From positions 1-60,996 of the forward strand of contig JAATFV010000006.1 in NCBI GenBank assembly GCA_015655015.1: a DNA stretch of 60,996 bases, in the 5' to 3' direction. The notes beneath the pieces are model-generated. The model was not told where the DNA came from and ran no database searches. It worked only from the letters and a program-made list of their open reading frames with translations. Position numbers and translations under genes: made by a program. Origin of the DNA: Chitinophagales bacterium (lineage in GTDB: Bacteria; Bacteroidota; Bacteroidia; Chitinophagales; Chitinophagaceae). Below are positions 54,015 to 60,996 of the stretch, piece after piece (the stretch's first letter is position 1; each line of letters begins with the position of its first letter).

Positions 54015-57000
54015 ATGAAATCAACTGCTTTCCTGGTCATTACGGCCTGCCTGCAGATCAGCGCCAGGGTCTACTCGCAAAAGGTCTCACTATCCATGGC
54101 GAACGTTTCCCTTGAAAAAGTCTTCAGGGAAATTACAAAGCAGACGGGGTACTCGTTCCTGTACACGGATGAGGTCCTGAACAGCACGCAGAATATAGAC
54201 ATCCGGATCAAAAATGTCTCTCTGAACGTGGCGCTGGAACATTGTTTTAAAAATCAACCCCTGACCTGGTCCATTGTCGCTGGTACGGTCGTCGTGAAGC
54301 GCAAGCCGGACTACGTGCCTTCACCACCTGGTACGGATATCCATGGCAGGGTCACCGATAGCAGCGGCGTACCAATGGCCGGTGTGACGGTGACGCTGGT
54401 CGGCGGCAGGAAAGGAGCAGAGACCGACGAAAACGGACAGTTCACGATCAATGTGCCGGATCATTCGACATTACATTTCAGCTTTGTGAGTTACGAAGGA
54501 AAAGATGTGGCCATCGATGGCCAAACGGAGATCAACGTGATCCTGCTCTTAAGCACTACTTCCCTGAATGATATCCTGTTTATCGGGTACGGCTCCCAGC
54601 TGCGGAAGGATATTACGGCTGCTATCTCAACGATACCTGTATCCGACATCAGTGAAAGGCCCGTGGTGAGCGCTGCGGAAGTCATAGCCGGCAAAACACC
54701 CGGTATCCAGATCTTACAACCTTCAGGAAAACCCGGGTCCGATTTCACGGTCTTTGTCAGGGGCATCGCTTCCCTCACGGGGAATACCCAGCCAATATAC
54801 GTCATCGATGGAGTCGTGTCCTATGATACGCATAGCCTCGACCCCAATACCATTCAATCGATCAGTATCCTGAAAGATGCCTCCGCTGCCGGCATCTATG
54901 GAGCCGCCGGTTCCACCAATGGCGTAGTACTGATCACGACGAAGAAAGGCGTCAAAGGTAAAAGCAAGATCGAGGTGAGCACCTACACCGGCTCCCAGGA
55001 AATTACCAAAAAGATCAAGCTGCTGAACAGCCGGCAGCTGGCGGCCTTATTGACCGAGGAGCAGGTCAATGCAGGCAACACCTCCTTTTCTATTCCCGAT
55101 TCCCTGGTAACCGCCAACGACAACAACTGGCAGAACCTGGTGTACCGTAAGGCGCCTATGACGGGTGTCAACGCCGGTTTCTCCGGCGGCGGGGACAAAG
55201 GCACTTATTATTTTGGTGTGGGGTATGTGGACCAAAATGGCATTGCGGTCACCTCAAACTATAAGCGCTATTCGGTCATCCTTAATATAGAACAGCAGAT
55301 GAACAGCTGGCTTAACGTAGGTACGCATATTTCCTATAACAGAACGGGCTATCATGATGTATATGATAACAACCGTGCGCAATATAAAGGTTTTGTCCTC
55401 AGCGCCCTGAACATACCCCCTTTTAGCGCCATTTACAACACCAACGGGGACGGCACCTATGGATTCAGCGCCTTTTCGCAGGCATTGCCTAATCCAATGG
55501 GCGATATTTATGGTTTCGATAATTATACCATCGGCAATAACCTACTGGGAGATGGACACCTTCAGATCAGGCTGCCCTTCAACTTTAGCTTGCGGTCCCA
55601 ACTGGGCGTTACGCTGGAAAACAGCTATCAGACCGTTTTTCAGGATCCCAGGCTAACGGAGGCCGCTAAACAGCTGGGCGGGATCGGCAGCTATTACACC
55701 GCTGAAAGCTTCCGCTATATATGGGATAACACGCTGACCTTCGACAAGAAGATCGGCAGGAGCTCGATCGATATCATTGCAGGTACGAGCGCTTCGAAAC
55801 AGCATGACCAGTCTTCCGCACAGAGCGGATACGGCTTTCCCAGTTATGCAATACAAGTTCTCAGCGCCGCCTCCACTTATACGATCAATCAGACCTTTGC
55901 AGATGCATGGACGCTGGAGTCTTATTTTGGCCGGGCCAACTATTCCTACGACGATAAATACCTGTTGAGCGCTTCCATCAGGAGAGATGGTTCATCGAGG
56001 TTAGGTATCAGGAACCAATGGGCCAATTTCCCCGCTTTTTCGGCAGGATGGCGGACATCCCGGGAAGACTTTCTGCGGAACGTACGATTTATCAGCGACC
56101 TGAAATTCCGGGCAGGCTGGGGCGCCACGGGCAATCTACCCGCGGATCTTTACCCGTCATTCAGTCAGCTGAGCGGTGGAAACAATTATGCATTCGACGG
56201 TGTTACGGTTACTTCCGGCATAATACCCAGCGGTCAGGCAGGTAATCCGGATCTGTTGTGGGAAGAGACCAATCAATTCAATACCGGACTGGACCTCGCG
56301 GTGCTGGATAACAGGCTGAGCCTCTCCGCCGATTATTACATCAAACGGACCCACAACCTTATCCTCAATGTACCTCAGCCTCAATCCACCGGCGTGAGCA
56401 CCAAAGAAGAGAATATGCCCGGTTATGTACAGAATAAGGGTTTTGAGCTCATCCTGTCCGGCGGGATCTTCAAGGGGAAAGGCCTGAACTGGACCAGCGC
56501 GTTCAATATGTCCTTCAACAAGAACATCGTGGAGCTGCCGGCAGGCACCTCTCCGATCCTCACCGGGTATATACAGGACATCGGCGGGAATGCGGGTATC
56601 GTCAAAAGCGGACTGCCGCTGGCTTCCTTCTGGGGATATATTGACGATGGTGTCGATCCGAAGACGGGAAACATCAATTTCAGAGACCTCAATCACGACG
56701 GCAAGATAGACCCGGATAGCGATAGGGCTTATATCGGCAGCGCTCTTCCGAAATTCACCTTTGGATTTTCCAACCTATTCAGCTATCAGAACTTTGACCT
56801 CAATATCCTCATCGACGGCGTCTACGGCAATAAGATCTTCGATGCCACCCGCATGGAGACGGAAGACATGACAGACATGGTCAATCAAACTACCGCCGTC
56901 TTAAAACGGTGGGAGAGACCGGGAGATGTGACCAATGTCCCCAGAGCTATGTATGGCAGCAGCGCACCGGTTAATTCGGTACCCAATTACAGCATCTCTT

Positions 57001-57269
57001 CCCGTTGGGTGGAGAGCGGCTCCTTTCTACGGTTCAGACAAATGACGCTGGCCTACAACCTGGATAAGAAATGGATCGCCGGCATCGGCCTCAGCAGCCT
57101 GCGTGTCTACGTGACCGCGCAAAACCTGTTTATTATCACGGGCTACAAAGGTTATTCTCCCGAATTGAATGTGACCACGGGCGCCAACCTTGCTACCCAG
57201 CAGGGATTTGACCACGGCACTTACCCGCAGGCAAAAACAATCACTTTTGGTATTAATGTTTCGTTGTAA
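54015..57269 (+). CDS. SusC/RagA TonB-dependent transporter with STN domain (PUL 2)
   Basis: A 1084-aa protein. After a signal peptide (to about residue 23) an STN domain (about 25-95: VSLEKVFREITKQTGYSFLY), CarboxypepD_reg (about 110-185), plug domain (about 200-315: VFVRGIASLTGNTQPIYVID, ILKDASAAGIYGAAG) and barrel to the last residues ITFGINVSL. The gap to fecR is 32 nt, with no leader structure as in the first SusC. It is a TonB-powered importer of the second set. Confidence 0.95.
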   Translation: MKSTAFLVITACLQISARVYSQKVSLSMANVSLEKVFREITKQTGYSFLYTDEVLNSTQNIDIRIKNVSLNVALEHCFKNQPLTWSIVAGTVVVKRKPDYVPSPPGTDIHGRVTDSSGVPMAGVTVTLVGGRKGAETDENGQFTINVPDHSTLHFSFVSYEGKDVAIDGQTEINVILLLSTTSLNDILFIGYGSQLRKDITAAISTIPVSDISERPVVSAAEVIAGKTPGIQILQPSGKPGSDFTVFVRGIASLTGNTQPIYVIDGVVSYDTHSLDPNTIQSISILKDASAAGIYGAAGSTNGVVLITTKKGVKGKSKIEVSTYTGSQEITKKIKLLNSRQLAALLTEEQVNAGNTSFSIPDSLVTANDNNWQNLVYRKAPMTGVNAGFSGGGDKGTYYFGVGYVDQNGIAVTSNYKRYSVILNIEQQMNSWLNVGTHISYNRTGYHDVYDNNRAQYKGFVLSALNIPPFSAIYNTNGDGTYGFSAFSQALPNPMGDIYGFDNYTIGNNLLGDGHLQIRLPFNFSLRSQLGVTLENSYQTVFQDPRLTEAAKQLGGIGSYYTAESFRYIWDNTLTFDKKIGRSSIDIIAGTSASKQHDQSSAQSGYGFPSYAIQVLSAASTYTINQTFADAWTLESYFGRANYSYDDKYLLSASIRRDGSSRLGIRNQWANFPAFSAGWRTSREDFLRNVRFISDLKFRAGWGATGNLPADLYPSFSQLSGGNNYAFDGVTVTSGIIPSGQAGNPDLLWEETNQFNTGLDLAVLDNRLSLSADYYIKRTHNLILNVPQPQSTGVSTKEENMPGYVQNKGFELILSGGIFKGKGLNWTSAFNMSFNKNIVELPAGTSPILTGYIQDIGGNAGIVKSGLPLASFWGYIDDGVDPKTGNINFRDLNHDGKIDPDSDRAYIGSALPKFTFGFSNLFSYQNFDLNILIDGVYGNKIFDATRMETEDMTDMVNQTTAVLKRWERPGDVTNVPRAMYGSSAPVNSVPNYSISSRWVESGSFLRFRQMTLAYNLDKKWIAGIGLSSLRVYVTAQNLFIITGYKGYSPELNVTTGANLATQQGFDHGTYPQAKTITFGINVSL

Positions 57270-57289
57270 CCTATACAATCCTATACGGC

Positions 57290-58813
57290 ATGCAAATACA
57301 TAAAAAACATATCCCTCTGCTGACAGCCGCTCTGGCGCTTGTAGGAACCGGCGGCTGCGGCAAGAGCTTTTTGAACCAGGCTCCGCAGAACACTCTCACC
57401 TCCGTGGACTTCAAGAGCGCCTCCGATGCGGAGACGGCCATGGTGGGAGCTTATTCGCTGATGGCCAACAGCGCTTATTGGTATTATGCCTGGAACTATT
57501 TGATAGACGGGGATGTGCGAGCAGACAACAATTATTCGGGCGGCAGCGCTCCCGACATCGACGGCGTGGATAATTTCACCTCCGTTGCAACAGACTACCA
57601 GCCGATATCGGAGGATTGGTATGAATTGTATATGGACATCGGGGCGTGCAATATGATCCTCGATAACGTACCAAATATACAGGACCCGCAACTGACCAGC
57701 ACCCGCAAGGCGCAGATCCTGGGAGAAGCAAAGTTTTTGCGGGCGTATCATTATTCGCACCTGGTGCGGAATTATGGCGCCGTGGTCTTACAGCTGCATA
57801 CCATTACCGTCGATCCGAATACACTGAAATCACGCAGCCCGGTGGACAGCGTTTACGCCCGGATCATACAAGACCTTAAGGATGCCGAAGTTTCGCTTCC
57901 CATTTCTTACAGCGATCAGGCTTCCAGTCACAGCCGGGCTACACAAGGTGCTGCCGAAGCCGTGCTGGCCAAAGTATATGCACAGATAGGGGACTACCAA
58001 AATTGTCTGACTTATTGCAACAAGGTCCTTCCCCAGTTATACGGAGGGACGGGCGCCGCCGGTTATTCCCTGCTCAGCAATTATGACTGGCTGTTCGATA
58101 GCCAGCACAGGAACAGCGCCGAATCTATTTTCGAGCTGCAACATACGGAAGGCACGATAACCCACGGATATGCCCAGGGCTTGATACTGCCCCCGAGCGT
58201 CCAGGCCCAATACTGGGTTAAATTCGCGCCACCCTCCCACGATCTTGTAAAAGCCTTCAGGACGGCAGGCGATTCCGTTCGTTATGCTTCCTCCATCACC
58301 TGGGAATACAATGGACCGGGAACAGCTAACCCTGTCTCCAGCCCGGCACATTATGGCTCTACCGATACCATACCGTACGTGTGGAAGATCGGCAGGAACT
58401 GGCCGGGCGCCTGGAGCGGCGGCAGCGGCGATAACCTGGTGCTGCTGCGACTGGCGGATATTATCCTGTTAAAGGCGGAAGCGCTGAACACATTGGGGCG
58501 CACCGGGGATGCGATCCCGTTGATAAATGCTATTCGCGCCCGCGTTAAGCTGGCTCCGACGACGGCCGTTTCGCAGAGCGACGTGGCGTTGGCCATTCTG
58601 AATGAGCGCAGGCTGGAGCTGGCTTTCGAAGGAGAACGTTGGTTTGATCTTTTGCGGTTTGGGGCCCAGTACACGATCAACCTGATGAATAGCCAGACAG
58701 ACGGGAATGGGATGAGCCTCGGCTACCAGGTCGACGCCCACAGACTCCTGTATCCCATTCCTCAGAACGACCGGGACAACAATCCTCACCTAACGCAGAA
58801 TCAAGGTTATTGA
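57290..58813 (+). CDS. SusD/RagB glycan-binding lipoprotein (PUL 2)
   Basis: A 507-aa protein; lipoprotein signal MQIHKKHIPLLTAALALVGT followed by GGC (Cys23). SusD features: LNQAPQNTLTSVDFKSASDA near the start, ILGEAKFLRAYHYSHLVRNY, LADIILLKAEALNTLGRTGD, and NERRLELAFEGERWFDLLRF near the C-terminus. It is 20 nt after its SusC and is the last gene of this unit. Confidence 0.95.
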   Translation: MQIHKKHIPLLTAALALVGTGGCGKSFLNQAPQNTLTSVDFKSASDAETAMVGAYSLMANSAYWYYAWNYLIDGDVRADNNYSGGSAPDIDGVDNFTSVATDYQPISEDWYELYMDIGACNMILDNVPNIQDPQLTSTRKAQILGEAKFLRAYHYSHLVRNYGAVVLQLHTITVDPNTLKSRSPVDSVYARIIQDLKDAEVSLPISYSDQASSHSRATQGAAEAVLAKVYAQIGDYQNCLTYCNKVLPQLYGGTGAAGYSLLSNYDWLFDSQHRNSAESIFELQHTEGTITHGYAQGLILPPSVQAQYWVKFAPPSHDLVKAFRTAGDSVRYASSITWEYNGPGTANPVSSPAHYGSTDTIPYVWKIGRNWPGAWSGGSGDNLVLLRLADIILLKAEALNTLGRTGDAIPLINAIRARVKLAPTTAVSQSDVALAILNERRLELAFEGERWFDLLRFGAQYTINLMNSQTDGNGMSLGYQVDAHRLLYPIPQNDRDNNPHLTQNQGY

Positions 58814-58824
58814 AATAGTTTCCA

Positions 58825-60996
58825 TTACCTCCATTCAATCTTCACTTTTATTCCATCCGGGTCGTTCTCAAAACTGAGAAAACTTGTTTTACTAAGTCCA
58901 TCCCAGGAAGTCTTTACATCAGTGATCAATTTTCCTTTCGCATCGATAACAGTTATTTTTTTAGGTTCAGCCGGTAATAGAACGCGCATCACGTTGGTGG
59001 TATTGACCGGACTTTTGACCACTAAAGAATAACTTTTCTTTTCAATCTTCTCTTCGTATACACGCGAGGCTGATGCAAGTACCTGGGGTTTACCCGGATT
59101 TGTCACCTGTTCAATATTGAATAAGTAAGCCTGTTGTCCCGGGTTCACATTTTTCTGCGACAACACAGGCAGGTTGGGGTCAAAAAGATCGATCAGCTTT
59201 CCTTTGATGATATAAGGGTCGGCGTTTTCCCCTTCGTCCAGGACTGATATGATCTCGTACGGGCCACGACGGAGATACAAATTGTTTTTATACTCAACTT
59301 TCTTTCCAGCCGATTGCTCATACAGCATCTCTGCTTTTTCTCTTAAAATTTTATCTCCATTGGCGTCCAGCACGTATTCCTTTGGGTCTTTCCGGATGAT
59401 GCATACACTGCCTTTGCCAACCGGATATAAACCTTCTTTCGGGTTTTGACCAATGCCCAGTTTATCAAACAGATCGTCCGCGGGACAACTATAATTCTTT
59501 CCGTCCGAATTCCACCATTCTTTAACACGCTGAAAAGGATCGTCATCCCGTCCAGAATAAATTATAATACCTCCATTACGCACCCATTGCGCTAACTGTG
59601 CATGAGACGTTTCAGCAAGCGGTTTCATATTTGAATAAGACATTAACAGGATCTTCGTATCATTAAACGCTGCTTCATACCCGACATTTTCCAGATGAAC
59701 GATATTGACGGGAACCCCCCTTTTTAGAAAGGGCAATGCTTCACCGTAAAAATCAGACAACAGGGGATCTGTCAACTTATAGTTGGTGGGATAGCGGTGA
59801 AACATGCCTGAAGTTTCATAAAAATTGGAGAAGTACGGATTTTCGAAGGCTTTACCATTATCGTGTGTGGGAAGCTGCTGGAACATGAGCGAATTGCTCA
59901 TCAGGACACTGATACCCTGTGTTCCGGATGTTCTATTTTCCGAAACAGGCATATTGTTCAGCGAATTGATCATCACCAGCAATTGTGTCGAATACGACCT
60001 GGGCATGGGGGCCTTTTCACTACTGGTCCTGCTGATATAATATTGACCGTCGAATATGCGATCGGGCCAGGGCATCACCTCGAAATTGTCAATGTCCGGA
60101 TAGAAGAGTTCTGCCGCAAAAGTAGTTTCATAATTTTTTTTATAGTCGCTCCAGTCACGACGCACGTCTTCAACAGGATCGTTTTCAAAAAAGAGCTTTC
60201 GATTGGTCGGCACAGTCATTGAGCGCATACATCCATACTCAAGATAAGCGGTTTCGAAAGTCCGCTCTTTGGCCGTCCCGTTAAAATAATTGGGTTCCCT
60301 TGCAGTGCCGGTCCATGATTGTACAATGTATCCGTCCACACAGGATAGTGAGGCAAGACTGGCTTCGGGGCTGATGATCTGCCACAAGGAATAATTTAAC
60401 AGTGAATGAGTAGCTACATAACAGCGTACATTCATTCCTTTACTTTTTCCATACGTTTTAGCGTAGGTAAGCGCATCTTCGAGGGCTCTGTAATACAGAT
60501 GATATTTTAATTTGTTGGACAGATAAGTATTTTCAGGTGATTCGTGTTGCGGGCGCCAGTCAAATCCATAATAGTCTTTCCATTCTTTTTTAAAAGCGGT
60601 GCTGTATCCTGCGCGAGCCCAGTATTCCGGCTCTTCCAGGTAAATGGCATCTATACCGGCATCAATAACACGTTTGATGATCTTTTCCTTGAAATAGGTC
60701 AGGAAGTTTTTGCCTGGTACAATATAGGGAGTCAATCTTCCATGCCAGATGGTATCTCCGTTCTGCTCCACCTGCGCTTCATCAAAATGGGGCGAGCCAT
60801 CCCATTTTCCCGTAAAATATTCCTGGTAGTTTCCCCAGGCAATTCCCGTCATAAAAGCTGCGGTATAACCCTTGTCCCGCCACGATTGTACCCGTTGTTC
60901 AAAACTCATTTCCCGCCGGTCTGAAACTCCATACACGATCGCCACATCGGATCTTATATCGGTGGTAGGTTTCCAGGCGCCTCCTGTTTGAAAAGT
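58825..60996 (-). CDS. Secreted glycosidase-like protein, 5' end beyond window
   Basis: The frame is open past position 60945 to the window edge (TFQTGGAWKPTTDIRSD precedes the apparent GTG at 60945), so the N-terminus is outside. At least 723 residues are seen. It has a TIM-barrel look (TAAFMTGIAWGNYQEYFTGK, IDAIYLEEPEYWARAGYSTA near residue 110 with candidate catalytic Glu, SCVDGYIVQSWTG), a middle domain (ILLMSYSNMKPLAETSHAQL, a class I amidotransferase-like fold as in GH42 trimer proteins), and a C-terminal beta sandwich. It runs convergent to susD 2, 11 nt away. Likely a family member of glycan-degrading enzymes that works with the PUL; class not named. Confidence 0.65.
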   Translation of the reverse strand, partial: TFQTGGAWKPTTDIRSDVAIVYGVSDRREMSFEQRVQSWRDKGYTAAFMTGIAWGNYQEYFTGKWDGSPHFDEAQVEQNGDTIWHGRLTPYIVPGKNFLTYFKEKIIKRVIDAGIDAIYLEEPEYWARAGYSTAFKKEWKDYYGFDWRPQHESPENTYLSNKLKYHLYYRALEDALTYAKTYGKSKGMNVRCYVATHSLLNYSLWQIISPEASLASLSCVDGYIVQSWTGTAREPNYFNGTAKERTFETAYLEYGCMRSMTVPTNRKLFFENDPVEDVRRDWSDYKKNYETTFAAELFYPDIDNFEVMPWPDRIFDGQYYISRTSSEKAPMPRSYSTQLLVMINSLNNMPVSENRTSGTQGISVLMSNSLMFQQLPTHDNGKAFENPYFSNFYETSGMFHRYPTNYKLTDPLLSDFYGEALPFLKRGVPVNIVHLENVGYEAAFNDTKILLMSYSNMKPLAETSHAQLAQWVRNGGIIIYSGRDDDPFQRVKEWWNSDGKNYSCPADDLFDKLGIGQNPKEGLYPVGKGSVCIIRKDPKEYVLDANGDKILREKAEMLYEQSAGKKVEYKNNLYLRRGPYEIISVLDEGENADPYIIKGKLIDLFDPNLPVLSQKNVNPGQQAYLFNIEQVTNPGKPQVLASASRVYEEKIEKKSYSLVVKSPVNTTNVMRVLLPAEPKKITVIDAKGKLITDVKTSWDGLSKTSFLSFENDPDGIKVKIEWR

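Overview
The window looks like chromosomal DNA of a Bacteroidota member, most likely Chitinophagaceae (Chitinophaga-like). The evidence is type IX secretion sorting domains (19502-22966, 24738-26282), two SusC/SusD pairs each driven by an ECF sigma factor and a FecR anti-sigma factor, many lipoproteins, and promoters of the TTTG / TAnnTTTG type. No rRNA, tRNA or CRISPR array was recognised. Assignments rest on motif reading alone; no database search was possible.

Left part (1-14100), accessory and decayed. An AT-rich, hairpin-rich gene desert (1-1085) is followed by a broken excisionase-like HTH gene and a complete lipoprotein gene. Then comes a graveyard of remnants: a 5'-nucleotidase e(P4) N-terminus, a RadC C-terminus, an internally deleted IS630 element with intact ends, a frameshifted orphan gene, an IS110 fragment nested in a multiply frameshifted IS4 element, the C-terminal tail of a GH116-like glycosidase, and truncated orphan genes. 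Intact genes among them are a Fic protein preceded by a phased array of TTTACAGTA repeats, a secreted protein/pentapeptide membrane protein pair, and a HEPN-like protein with an acidic tail. A short two-hairpin repeat with the constant loop TGTATTG occurs four times (5321, 13785, 17608, 32758).

Middle part (14147-34721). A purple acid phosphatase-like lipoprotein; an ECF sigma factor/small protein/ClpP-like protease operon; secreted unknowns; a T9SS surface-protein cluster (one gene frameshifted at a G run); a two-gene glycosidase operon on the minus strand (31326-26442); an SDR oxidoreductase; and an AraC regulator.

Right part (34890-60996), a large glycan utilisation region. Sigma-FecR-SusC-SusD (34890-42239) is followed without real gaps by a TIM-barrel protein, a DUF4838 protein, an 899-aa lipoprotein, a 614-aa secreted protein, a 59-aa lipoprotein and a sulfatase. 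A second sigma-FecR-SusC-SusD set follows (52163-58813), and a convergent glycosidase-like gene runs off the right edge. Few of the enzymes belong to well-characterised CAZyme families. I infer a target that is a sulfated, possibly uronate-containing, glycan. The first SusC gene has a leader with mutually exclusive stems, suggesting attenuation.
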